From assembly GCA_963592205.1 (NCBI GenBank), contig CAVAVU010000051.1:1-21649 (forward strand): a DNA stretch of 21,649 nt, read 5' to 3'. A program made the translations under genes and the position numbers. The notes under the pieces are model-generated. The model saw only the letters and a program-made list of their open reading frames with translations. It was not told the DNA's origin and made no database searches. The DNA comes from Claveliimonas sp963592205. Lineage in GTDB: Bacteria > Bacillota > Clostridia > Lachnospirales > Lachnospiraceae. This document shows, piece by piece, positions 14,558 to 21,649 of this stretch. The first letter of the stretch is position 1. Each line of letters starts with the position of its first letter.

Positions 14558-14574
14558 GGAAGCTGGTATATAAT
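14546..14574 (+). promoter_or_regulatory. Candidate promoter of the patatin gene
   Basis: A perfect TATAAT at 14569-14574 has a weak -35 (TGGAAA, 14546-14551) at 17 bases. It overlaps the divergent ABC-F promoter by 12 bases, so the two polymerases could not bind at once. Confidence 0.45.
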
Positions 14575-14612
14575 TATGCCATACTTGTGTTAATTAGAAA
14601 GAAGGGGATATC

Positions 14613-15470
14613 ATGCATCAGGCAACGATGGTGCTGGAAGGCGGAGCTACCAGGGGAGTGTTCACATCAGGCGTACTGGATTATCTGATGGAGAAGGATT
14701 TTTATGCTTCCCATGTCATTGGAGTATCTGCCGGAAGCTGCAATGGCGTGGATTATGTGTCCAGACAGCCGGGCAGAACAAGAGACTGTATGATCCACAG
14801 GGAGAAGGAATACAGCTATTACCAGGGAGTAAGGAAGTTTTTAAAGGACAAAAGCTTATTAAATATGGATATGATCTTTGACCGTTATCCGAATGAGATC
14901 TATCCGTTTGATTATGATACATTTTTTGCATCTGAGATGAAATGCGAGATCGTAACGACGAACTGCGTGACCGGAAAAGCGGAATATCTGGAGGAGCACA
15001 GTGACAGAGAACGCCTGATGAAGCTGTGCCGTGCATCCAGCAGTATGCCGCTTGTGTCGCCGATGGTCAATATTGACGGCGTGCCATATCTGGACGGTGG
15101 AGTAGCTGATTCCGTTCCGATCCGCCATGCATTGCAGAGTGGCAATGATAAGATCATTGTAGTGCTTACCCGCAATCCGGGTTACCGCAAGAAGCCGGTA
15201 TCTAAGGGAACGGCGAAGCTTTACCGCAAAGCATATAAGAGCTATCCGAAGATGGCGGCATGTGCGATCCACAGGAACCGTATATATAACCGTACGATGG
15301 AACTGGTGGAGAAGCTGGAGGCAGAGGGAAGAATCTATGTGATCCGTCCTATGGTTCCAACTGTATCCAGACTGGAACGGGATTATGATAAGCTGATGAG
15401 CTTTTATGAGCATGGCTATGCTCTGATGAAGAAGGAGTATGATAATCTGCTCCGATATATGGAAGAATAA
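14613..15470 (+). CDS. Patatin-like phospholipase (RssA/YjjU group)
   Basis: A 285-residue patatin-fold hydrolase. The oxyanion-hole loop is EGGATRG (9-15), the nucleophile is S39 in GVSAG, and the second member of the Ser-Asp dyad is D161 in the DGG motif (LDGGVADSVPI). There is no signal peptide or transmembrane helix, so it is probably cytosolic or membrane-peripheral. Homologs hydrolyse acyl esters of phospholipids; the natural substrate is unknown. AAGGGG lies about 6 bases before the ATG. It is followed 20 bases later by topB with no terminator, so they may share a transcript. Confidence 0.9.
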   Translation: MHQATMVLEGGATRGVFTSGVLDYLMEKDFYASHVIGVSAGSCNGVDYVSRQPGRTRDCMIHREKEYSYYQGVRKFLKDKSLLNMDMIFDRYPNEIYPFDYDTFFASEMKCEIVTTNCVTGKAEYLEEHSDRERLMKLCRASSSMPLVSPMVNIDGVPYLDGGVADSVPIRHALQSGNDKIIVVLTRNPGYRKKPVSKGTAKLYRKAYKSYPKMAACAIHRNRIYNRTMELVEKLEAEGRIYVIRPMVPTVSRLERDYDKLMSFYEHGYALMKKEYDNLLRYMEE

Positions 15471-15490
15471 GACAGAACTGGAGATAATAT

Positions 15491-17476
15491 ATGGGTAAAT
15501 CGCTATATATCGCTGAGAAACCAAGTGTGGCGCAGGAATTTGCCAAGGCGCTGCACTTAAAGACAAAGCGCGGCGACGGCTATCTGGAAGCAGAGGACAG
15601 CATTGTGACCTGGTGTGTGGGACATCTGGTCACGATGAGCTATCCGGAAGTCTACGATATGAAATACAAACGGTGGAGTCTGGAGACTCTGCCTTTTTTG
15701 CCGGAGGAATTCAAATACGAAGTCATTCCACAGACTTCCAAGCAGTTTCGGATCGTATCCGGCTTATTAAAACGAGACGATGTGGATACCATTTATGTGT
15801 GCACCGACTCCGGACGGGAAGGAGAATACATTTACCGTCTGGTGGAACAGATGACCGGTGTGCAGAATAAAAAGAGATTGAGAGTCTGGATTGATTCCCA
15901 GACAGAGGAAGAGATCCTGCGCGGGATCCGGGAGGCAAAGGATCTGTCAGAATATGATAATCTGTCGGCATCAGCATATCTGCGTGCCAAAGAGGACTAT
16001 CTGATGGGAATTAATTTTTCCCGCCTGCTGACATTGAAATACGGCAACAGTATATCAAACTATCTGAATAAAAAGTATTCCGTTATTTCTGTGGGAAGAG
16101 TGATGACCTGTGTGCTTGGCATGGTCGTCCGCAGAGAACGGGAGATCCGGGAATTTGTGGAGACGCCATTTTACCGTGTCCTCAGTACCGCGGAAATAAA
16201 CGGACAGAAGCTGGAAGGTGAATGGAAAGCAGTAGAAGGATCCAAGTATTACGCATCACCGCTTCTTTATAAGGAAAATGGATTCAAGGAAAAAGAGACT
16301 GCCGAGGCACTGATCCGTTATCTGCAGGAAGAAGAGCCGTGTATGTATCGGATCGAGTCGATTGAGAAGAAAAAAGAGAAAAAGAATCCGCCGTTGTTGT
16401 TTAACCTGGCAGAACTTCAGAATGAATGTTCCAAACGCTTTAAGATCAGTCCGGATGAGACTCTGAGAGTAGTACAGGAGCTCTATGAGAAGAAGCTGGT
16501 TACGTATCCGAGAACCGATGCCAGAGTACTATCTACGGCAGTCGCAAAGGAGATTCACAAGAATCTGAACGGACTTATGAAATACGGACCGGCGGTACCG
16601 TTTCTCAATGATATTGTAGCCATGGGAAGCCATAAGGGACTTGCCAAGACAAGATATGTAAATGACAAACAGATTACAGATCACTATGCGATCATTCCGA
16701 CCGGACAGGGAGAGAATGCGTTGAAAAGCCTGTCACATTTGTCCGGACAGATCTATGATGTGATTGTTCGAAGATTCTTAAGTATCTTCTATCCGGCGGC
16801 AGTATATCAGAAGGTATCGGTAACCGGCAAGATCAGGGAAGAGTCATTTTTTACCAGTACAAAGGTATTGGCAGACAAGGGCTATATGAAAGTGGTCGGT
16901 GTGCCTGGGCAGAAAGAGGAAGATGAAGAAGGGGAAAACGCACTGTTAGAGGCGGTCAAAACGCTCCGCAAAGGGATGTCCATTCCGGTAACAGATCTGT
17001 CAATTCGCGAGGGTAAGACATCTCCTCCGAAACGCTACAATTCCGGTTCACTGATCCTTGCAATGGAAAATGCAGGACAGCTTATTGAGGATGAGGAACT
17101 GCGAGCGCAGATCAAAGGAAGTGGTATCGGAACCAGTGCTACCAGAGGAGAGATCCTGAAGAAGCTGTTTAATAACGGATATCTGGCGTTGAATAAAAAG
17201 ACACAGATCGTTACACCGACATTGGAGGGTGAGATGATCTACGATGTGGTGGAGCATTCGATACGTTCACTGCTGAATCCGGAGCTTACCGCAAGCTGGG
17301 AAAAAGGACTCACTTATGTGGCGGAAGGTGATATTACCCCGGAAGAATATATGACCAAATTAGAGAACTTTATCCGGTCCAGAACCATGGGAGTACTGCG
17401 GCTGAATAATCAATACGAACTGCGCGGATGCTATGACCGTGCGGCGGGATTCTACAAGAAAGGAAAGAAATCATGA
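15491..17476 (+). CDS. topB: DNA topoisomerase III-like type IA topoisomerase
   Basis: A 661-residue type IA topoisomerase, which passes single DNA strands through a transient break and can decatenate. The TOPRIM domain has E9 in IAEKPS and CTDSGREGE at 104-112, and the catalytic Tyr is Y339 in VTYPRTDARVL. DHYAIIPTG and the C-terminal GSGIGTSATRGEI are present. There is no C-terminal zinc finger domain, so it is the short core form. Two places differ from the pattern I know: SVGRVMTCVL around 200-209 where S.GRVQTPTL is usual, and SG instead of a second Asp in the TOPRIM DxD. The second change is seen in other Firmicutes TopB enzymes. The stop overlaps the next gene by 4 bases. Confidence 0.93.
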   Translation: MGKSLYIAEKPSVAQEFAKALHLKTKRGDGYLEAEDSIVTWCVGHLVTMSYPEVYDMKYKRWSLETLPFLPEEFKYEVIPQTSKQFRIVSGLLKRDDVDTIYVCTDSGREGEYIYRLVEQMTGVQNKKRLRVWIDSQTEEEILRGIREAKDLSEYDNLSASAYLRAKEDYLMGINFSRLLTLKYGNSISNYLNKKYSVISVGRVMTCVLGMVVRREREIREFVETPFYRVLSTAEINGQKLEGEWKAVEGSKYYASPLLYKENGFKEKETAEALIRYLQEEEPCMYRIESIEKKKEKKNPPLLFNLAELQNECSKRFKISPDETLRVVQELYEKKLVTYPRTDARVLSTAVAKEIHKNLNGLMKYGPAVPFLNDIVAMGSHKGLAKTRYVNDKQITDHYAIIPTGQGENALKSLSHLSGQIYDVIVRRFLSIFYPAAVYQKVSVTGKIREESFFTSTKVLADKGYMKVVGVPGQKEEDEEGENALLEAVKTLRKGMSIPVTDLSIREGKTSPPKRYNSGSLILAMENAGQLIEDEELRAQIKGSGIGTSATRGEILKKLFNNGYLALNKKTQIVTPTLEGEMIYDVVEHSIRSLLNPELTASWEKGLTYVAEGDITPEEYMTKLENFIRSRTMGVLRLNNQYELRGCYDRAAGFYKKGKKS

Positions 17477-18138
17477 AAGAAATAACTGTCAAAGAACTGT
17501 ACACACTGGATGAGACGATTGCAAAGGATTTATTTGAAGGCGTTACCTATCCCTGGGAAGTATTACCGAAGATCAGCTCGTTTATTCTGGAACTGGGAGC
17601 TACACTTCCGGCAGATGAGTATGACAAAGTCGGTGAAGATGTGTGGATTGCCAAGTCCGCGAATGTATTTCCGTCTGCATACATTCATGGTCCGGCAATT
17701 ATTGGCAAGAATGCAGAAGTCAGACACTGTGCATTCATCCGAGGTAATGCAATCGTAGGTGAAGGAGCAGTTGTCGGCAATTCTACCGAACTGAAAAATG
17801 TTGTATTGTTCAATAAAGTACAGGTACCACATTATAATTATGTCGGTGATTCTATTCTGGGTTATAAAGCGCATATGGGAGCCGGTTCCATTACTTCTAA
17901 TGTGAAGTCTGATAAGAAACTGGTAGTTGTTAAGACTCCGGAAGGCAATATTGAGACTGGTATTAAAAAATTCGGCGCAATGCTTGGAGATGAAGTAGAA
18001 GTGGGATGTGGCTCCGTGTTGAATCCAGGAACCGTTGTAGGAGCGCGCAGTAACATTTATCCACTGTCATCCGTAAGAGGAGTTGTGCCGGCTGGAAGCA
18101 TTTATAAAAAGCAGGGTGAAGTGGTAGAGAAATACTAA
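17473..18138 (+). CDS. Left-handed beta-helix acyltransferase, GlmU C-domain-like
   Basis: A 221-residue protein with about 50 N-terminal helical residues and then hexapeptide repeats forming a left-handed beta helix (about 55-205). The stretch NSTELKNVVLFNKVQVPH, then YNYVGDSILG, and MGAGSITSN aligns well by eye with the acetyltransferase half of GlmU. H120 lies where GlmU has its catalytic His. The uridylyltransferase domain is absent. It could acylate a sugar nucleotide or an amino sugar, but the substrate is unknown. The ATG overlaps the topB stop as ATGA, indicating coupling to an unrelated enzyme. A strong terminator follows. Confidence 0.8.
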   Translation: MKEITVKELYTLDETIAKDLFEGVTYPWEVLPKISSFILELGATLPADEYDKVGEDVWIAKSANVFPSAYIHGPAIIGKNAEVRHCAFIRGNAIVGEGAVVGNSTELKNVVLFNKVQVPHYNYVGDSILGYKAHMGAGSITSNVKSDKKLVVVKTPEGNIETGIKKFGAMLGDEVEVGCGSVLNPGTVVGARSNIYPLSSVRGVVPAGSIYKKQGEVVEKY

Positions 18139-18157
18139 TACCAAAAAGAACAAAAGG

Positions 18158-18185
18158 AGATCTGGTTTTTGCCAGGTCTTTTTTT
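18158..18185 (+). terminator. Intrinsic terminator after the beta-helix gene
   Basis: AGATCTGG (18158-18165) pairs with CCAGGTCT (18172-18179), with one G-T wobble, over a TTTTTG loop, followed by a run of T to 18185. Confidence 0.88.
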
Positions 18186-18186
18186 G

Positions 18187-18213
18187 TTGACAGATGATAA
18201 ATCCTATGATAAT
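18187..18213 (+). promoter_or_regulatory. Promoter of the symporter gene
   Basis: A perfect TTGACA at 18187-18192 is followed by an overlapping AT-rich -10 region: GATAAT at 18208-18213 (spacing 15) or TAATAT at 18210-18215 (spacing 17). The start would be near 18222, just before the palindromic leader. Confidence 0.6.
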
Positions 18214-18226
18214 ATAACAAAAACGA

Positions 18227-18276
18227 ACGCTTTATTGCTTTAAAGCGTAACGGTTTAAAGCAATAATGCTAAAGCG
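18227..18276 (+). repeat. Palindromic leader with alternating GCTTTA/TAAAGC boxes
   Basis: Hairpin A pairs ACGCTTTA (18227-18234) with TAAAGCGT (18241-18248). Hairpin B pairs TTATTGCTTTAAA (18232-18244) with TTTAAAGCAATAA (18254-18266), 13 perfect base pairs over 9 bases. A and B share bases and cannot form together. GCTTTA occurs twice on the left and TAAAGC three times on the right, the last at 18270-18275. The element lies between the promoter and the ribosome binding site. It could be a repressor operator with repeated boxes or an RNA switch. No T run follows, so it is not an ordinary terminator. Confidence 0.7.
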
Positions 18277-18301
18277 AATGGAATGAATGGAGGAAATGAA
18301 C

Positions 18302-19888
18302 ATGTCGAAAGAATTACTGTGTGCCATAATGTTAATTATCTTTTTTGGAGTTATGGTGTACGTTGGATTCTATTCAAGAAAACACGCCAAAGATGTAAAT
18401 GGCTTTGTGCTTGGCGGTCGTGGGGTTGGTCCGTGGCTTACAGCCTTTGCATTTGGTACATCTTACTTTTCGGCGGTTATTTTCGTGGGATATGCAGGAC
18501 AGTTTGGCTGGAACTTTGGACTTGCATCTACCTGGGCAGGACTCGGTAATGCGTTTATCGGTTCGCTGCTTGCATGGAATGTGCTTGGAAGAAGAACAAG
18601 AGTTATGACGCAGCATCTGGATGCCAAGACGATGCCGGACTTCTTTGGGAAAAGATTTGAATCTGTTCCCTTAAAAGTAGCAGCATCTGTGATTGTATTT
18701 ATCTTTCTGATTCCGTATACAGCATCCCTTTACAATGGATTATCCAGTCTGTTTGGTCTGGTGTTTGATATTCCATACTGGGTAGTAATTGTAGTTATGG
18801 CAGTGCTGACTGGTGTATATGTTATCTTTGGCGGTTACATGGCGACCGCGATCAATGACTTTATTCAGGGAATTATCATGTTGTTTGGTATCTGCGCCGT
18901 GATCGGAGCAGTACTTATGGATAACGGTGGTCTGCTGAATGCAACGAAGACGCTGGCTGCTGTTACCGGTGATGCCGGATGGCAGGGCGCGTATACTGCA
19001 TTTCTCGGACCGGATCCGCTGGCACTTCTTTTTGTAGTTATCCTGACATCTCTTGGAACCTGGGGATTACCGCAGATGGTTGGTAAGTTCTATGCGATTA
19101 AGAGTGAAAAAGATATCCATAAAGGTACAGTAATCTCTACTGTATTTGCAATTATCGTGGCGGGTGGCTGTTACTTTCTTGGAGGCTTTGGACGGTTATA
19201 TGCTGATCGTGTTGTGATCAATGAAGTAACGGGTAAACCATTATTCGATACGATTATACCGACTATGCTTTCAACACTTCCGTCGATTGTAATTGCGGTA
19301 GTAATCGTACTGGTGTTGTCAGCTTCTATGTCCACACTGTCATCACTGGTACTTACATCCAGTTCTACATTTACACTGGATGTGATCAGACCTGCATCAA
19401 AGAAGCAAATACCGGATGAAAAGCTGGTATCCACTATGCGGTTATTCATCGTATTTTTCATTATCGTATCTGCAGTGATCGCAATCTTTAAGGATGCACA
19501 TCCGGAAGTTACATTTATCGCGCAGATGATGGGCGTATCCTGGGGAGCTCTTGCGGGAGCATTTCTGGCACCGTTCTTATACGGATTGTACTGGAAAGGG
19601 ATCAGCAAAGCATCCGTGGCAGTATGTTTTGTCTGGGGATGTGCCGTGGCTGTATTGCAGTTGGTGATCACACTTACAGGAACCGATGTGAGTGGATGGG
19701 GAACTGTACTCAGTTACATCTTTAAGTCATCCATTAATTCGGGTGTGGTAGCAATGGTAGGAGGACTGATCATTGTTCCGATCGTAAGCGCATTTACAGG
19801 CAAGCAGGACAAGAAAGTTCTGGAAAATATTTTTGCATGTTATAATGAGACAATTACGATCACAAAGAAAACTTCGCTTCAGGAGTAA
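18302..19888 (+). CDS. Sodium:solute symporter (SSS family)
   Basis: A 528-residue polytopic membrane protein with about 13 hydrophobic helices, as expected for the LeuT-fold sodium:solute symporters. The family block GGRGVGPWLTAFAFGTSYFS lies near 37-56. GGYMATAINDFIQGIIML near 179-196 and the Ser-rich helix SASMSTLSSLVLTSSSTF near 340-357, likely part of the Na2 site, are typical. Homologs carry proline, pantothenate, acetate, sugars or nucleosides; I cannot tell which. GGAGG at 18289-18293 is spaced 8 bases from ATG 18302 and only 2 from the in-frame ATG 18296, so I use 18302. It is a single-gene unit with its own palindromic leader. Confidence 0.9.
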   Translation: MSKELLCAIMLIIFFGVMVYVGFYSRKHAKDVNGFVLGGRGVGPWLTAFAFGTSYFSAVIFVGYAGQFGWNFGLASTWAGLGNAFIGSLLAWNVLGRRTRVMTQHLDAKTMPDFFGKRFESVPLKVAASVIVFIFLIPYTASLYNGLSSLFGLVFDIPYWVVIVVMAVLTGVYVIFGGYMATAINDFIQGIIMLFGICAVIGAVLMDNGGLLNATKTLAAVTGDAGWQGAYTAFLGPDPLALLFVVILTSLGTWGLPQMVGKFYAIKSEKDIHKGTVISTVFAIIVAGGCYFLGGFGRLYADRVVINEVTGKPLFDTIIPTMLSTLPSIVIAVVIVLVLSASMSTLSSLVLTSSSTFTLDVIRPASKKQIPDEKLVSTMRLFIVFFIIVSAVIAIFKDAHPEVTFIAQMMGVSWGALAGAFLAPFLYGLYWKGISKASVAVCFVWGCAVAVLQLVITLTGTDVSGWGTVLSYIFKSSINSGVVAMVGGLIIVPIVSAFTGKQDKKVLENIFACYNETITITKKTSLQE

Positions 19889-19930
19889 ATGATATCTGGA
19901 AATGTAAAAGTATCATATCGGAATAAAAGT

Positions 19931-19962
19931 ACAGACTATGGTTGACAATAACCATAGTCTGT
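19931..19962 (+). terminator. Perfect 13-bp hairpin after the symporter gene
   Basis: ACAGACTATGGTT (19931-19943) pairs with AACCATAGTCTGT (19950-19962) over GACAAT. The following TGTATTATGTTT is not a clean T run, so as an intrinsic terminator it may be weak, though its position 42 bases after the stop fits. Confidence 0.65.
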
Positions 19963-20001
19963 TGTATTATGTTTACACATACAGATCTGTAAAATTAACT
20001 G

Positions 20002-20030
20002 TTGACTTTTTTGGGGAACTATAATACTAT
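20002..20030 (+). promoter_or_regulatory. recA: Promoter of recA
   Basis: TTGACT at 20002-20007 and TACTAT at 20025-20030 are 17 bases apart, placing the start near 20037 just before the LexA box. A closer TATAAT at 20020-20025 is only 12 bases from this -35, so it would need another -35 that I do not see. A perfect 10-base palindrome ACAGATCTGT lies upstream at 19981-19990. Confidence 0.55.
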
Positions 20031-20043
20031 TAATACATGACAA

Positions 20044-20057
20044 CGAACGAATGTTCG
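20044..20057. promoter_or_regulatory. LexA (DinR) operator of recA
   Basis: CGAACGAATGTTCG fits the Firmicutes SOS box CGAACRNRYGTTYG at every defined position and lies just after the predicted start of recA transcription. LexA bound there would block initiation or early elongation until RecA filaments trigger its cleavage. A further half-site GTTCG lies at 20064-20068. Confidence 0.93.
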
Positions 20058-20088
20058 GGAGACGTTCGAGATGTAAGGAGATTATAAC

Positions 20089-21141
20089 ATGGCAAGTGAT
20101 GATAAGAAGAAAGCGTTAGATGCGGCGATCGCGAAGTTGGAGAAGGATTTTGGTAAGGGTACAGTGATGAAGCTGGGAGATCCGGCAGCGAGAGTTGCGG
20201 TAGAGACAGTACCGACAGGTTCACTGAGCCTGGATATTGCGCTGGGACTCGGCGGCGTGCCGAGAGGACGAGTGATCGAGATCTATGGTCCTGAGTCCAG
20301 TGGTAAGACTACGGTAGCACTTCATATGATTTCCGAAGTGCAGAAGCAGGGAGGAATTGCAGGATTTATCGATGCTGAGCATGCATTGGATCCTGCTTAT
20401 GCGAAGAATATCGGTGTGAATATTGATGAACTGTATATTTCTCAGCCGGACAGCGGTGATCAGGCGTTGGAGATTACTGAGACGATGGTACGTTCCGGTG
20501 CGATGGATATTATTGTAGTGGACTCTGTAGCGGCACTGGTACCGAGACAGGAGATTGAAGGAGATATGGGCGATTCCCATGTGGGACTTCAGGCAAGACT
20601 GATGTCTCAGGCGCTCAGAAAGCTGACACCGGTTATCAGCAAGTCGAACTGCGTTGTGATCTTTATTAACCAGCTGCGTGAGAAGGTTGGCGTGATGTTT
20701 GGTAATCCTGAGACTACCACAGGCGGTCGTGCGCTGAAGTTCTATGCTTCTATCCGTATGGATATCCGCCGTATTGAGACTTTGAAGCAGAGCGGTGAGA
20801 TGGTAGGTAATCGTGTCCGTGTGAAAGTGGTTAAGAATAAGATCGCACCACCATTCAAAGAGGCGGAATTTGATATTATGTTCGGTAAGGGTATTTCCAA
20901 GGAAGGAGATATTCTTGATCTGGCAACGAACCTTGGTATTGTGAATAAGAGCGGCTCCTGGTTTGCTTATGACGGGGATAAGATCGGACAGGGACGTGAG
21001 AATGCCAAGCAATGGCTGGCTTCACATCCTGAGAAGATGGAAGAGATCGATCACAAAGTACGTGCACATTATCAGGTATCAGAAGATACAGAGGAAGAAC
21101 CTTCAGATACTGATAAGAGTGCAGGAAAAGATGTGGAATAA
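20089..21141 (+). CDS. recA: Recombinase RecA
   Basis: A 350-residue RecA, the ATP-dependent strand-exchange protein that also triggers LexA self-cleavage. Walker A GPESSGKTT lies at 67-75. Also visible are the conserved VVDSVAALVPRQEIEG near 144-159, the L2 region NQLREKVGVMFGNPETTTGG, and the family hallmark ALKFYASIRMDIRR. The C-terminal tail after about 330 is acidic (EDTEEEPSDTDKSAGKDVE), as usual. AAGGAG at 20075-20080 is spaced 8 bases from the ATG. It is under LexA control and is followed after 3 bases by recX, its known regulator. Confidence 0.99.
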   Translation: MASDDKKKALDAAIAKLEKDFGKGTVMKLGDPAARVAVETVPTGSLSLDIALGLGGVPRGRVIEIYGPESSGKTTVALHMISEVQKQGGIAGFIDAEHALDPAYAKNIGVNIDELYISQPDSGDQALEITETMVRSGAMDIIVVDSVAALVPRQEIEGDMGDSHVGLQARLMSQALRKLTPVISKSNCVVIFINQLREKVGVMFGNPETTTGGRALKFYASIRMDIRRIETLKQSGEMVGNRVRVKVVKNKIAPPFKEAEFDIMFGKGISKEGDILDLATNLGIVNKSGSWFAYDGDKIGQGRENAKQWLASHPEKMEEIDHKVRAHYQVSEDTEEEPSDTDKSAGKDVE

Positions 21142-21144
21142 GAG

Positions 21145-21649
21145 ATGCAGATTACAGATATCAGACCGGTAACCAAGACCAAGTTTAAAGTATATCTGGA
21201 TGGACAGTTCGCCTTTACACTCTATAAGGGCGAACTGTTTCGCTATAAGATACAGAAAGATGGGAATTTAACTGAAGAGGCATATCAGGAGATCAGAGAA
21301 AAGGTTGTCCTGAAAAGAGCCAAGCTACGTGCAATGCATCTGCTGAATGATATGGATCGGACAGAGAGCCAGCTCCGTACCAAATTGCTGAATGGCGATT
21401 ATACGGCAGACATTGTAGATGCGGCAATTGCCTATGTGAAGTCTTTTGGATATATTAATGATGAGTCCTATATCCGGAGGTTTATTGAAAGTAAGAGAAA
21501 CAGTAAGAGTAGAAAAGAGATCTATGCACTTTTGTTGAAGAAAGGTGTAGATATGGAACAGGTTCAGGATATCCTGGGTGAGTATTACAGTACAGAGGAT
21601 TCTCTGAATGCCATACGCGATCTTCTGCGTAAAAAAAGATATGATCCGA
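21145..21649 (+). CDS. recX: Regulatory protein RecX (partial, runs off the window)
   Basis: The reading frame stays open from ATG 21145 to the window end: 168 codons and one extra base, with no stop. RecX proteins consist of repeated three-helix bundles and bind inside the RecA filament groove to limit it. Segments typical of the family include ESQLRTKLLNGDYTADIVDAA and FGYINDESYIRRFIESK near 102-118, followed by KSRKEIYALLLKKGV. The start lies 3 bases after the recA stop, with only a weak GGAATAAGAG ribosome binding region, so translation may be coupled to recA. Confidence 0.93.
   Translation, partial: MQITDIRPVTKTKFKVYLDGQFAFTLYKGELFRYKIQKDGNLTEEAYQEIREKVVLKRAKLRAMHLLNDMDRTESQLRTKLLNGDYTADIVDAAIAYVKSFGYINDESYIRRFIESKRNSKSRKEIYALLLKKGVDMEQVQDILGEYYSTEDSLNAIRDLLRKKRYDP

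Noticed and set aside
14859..15566. 235-codon minus-strand open frame inside the patatin gene
   Set aside because: It is a shadow of the patatin frame, with no start signal and low-complexity composition.
18238..18255. Possible catabolite (cre) site in the symporter leader
   Set aside because: Only the AAAGCG core fits. The conserved TG and CA ends are missing, and the repeats explain the similarity.
20221..21012. Long open frame (263 codons) on the minus strand inside recA
   Set aside because: It is antisense to a textbook recA, has no ribosome binding site, and its composition (His, Arg, Leu rich) is that of a complement-strand shadow.
1..21649. Mobile elements, CRISPR arrays or defence islands
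   Set aside because: No transposase, integrase, recombinase of mobile type, direct-repeat array or toxin-antitoxin pair was seen. Gene content is core chromosomal throughout.

Overview
The window looks like a chromosomal segment of a gut-type Clostridium relative, most likely family Lachnospiraceae. The reasons are the gene order rpsP-khpA-rimM-trmD-rplS-lepB-rbgA-lepB-rnhB-yraN, strong AGGAGG-type ribosome binding sites, moderate GC, a Firmicutes-type LexA box before recA, and QueH rather than QueG. Most of the window is housekeeping core. I see no insertion sequence, prophage, CRISPR array or toxin system.

Layout. (1) 1-6445, plus strand: a ribosome-biogenesis and translation block. It holds the end of rpsP (bS16), khpA, rimM, trmD, rplS (bL19), two signal peptidase I paralogs flanking the ribosome-assembly GTPase rbgA, rnhB, yraN and the peptidoglycan-editing factor pgeF. 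Between khpA and rimM is a 170-base stretch that holds a perfect terminator-type hairpin. It is followed by what folds as a three-way junction RNA and then two near-identical small hairpins that differ by a compensatory base pair. (2) 6459-7806: a small MscS channel, a solitary tRNA-Thr(CGT) with its own promoter and terminator, and an 82-residue protein of unknown function. (3) 7819-9391, minus strand: ATPase and permease of a taurine/thiamine-precursor-type importer with no binding protein beside them. (4) 9529-12781: queH, then argH and asd in a tight pair ending at a strong terminator. (5) 12857-14491, minus strand: an ABC-F protein with one degenerate ATP site, divergent from a patatin-like phospholipase. 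(6) 14613-18138: patatin, a topoisomerase III and a GlmU-like left-handed beta-helix acyltransferase that overlaps it by 4 bp. (7) 18302-19888: a sodium:solute symporter behind a leader full of alternating GCTTTA/TAAAGC repeats. (8) 20089-21649: LexA-controlled recA and the start of recX.

How the genes work together: the left block makes and repairs the ribosome (RimM on 30S, RbgA on 50S, TrmD on tRNA, L19 and S16 as structural parts) and couples this to export (LepB) and genome upkeep (RNase HII, YraN). The right end is DNA topology and SOS repair. The features most worth pursuing are the structured element before rimM, the palindromic leader of the symporter, and the asymmetric ABC-F protein. 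All RNA folds were found by eye, without energy calculation or alignment.
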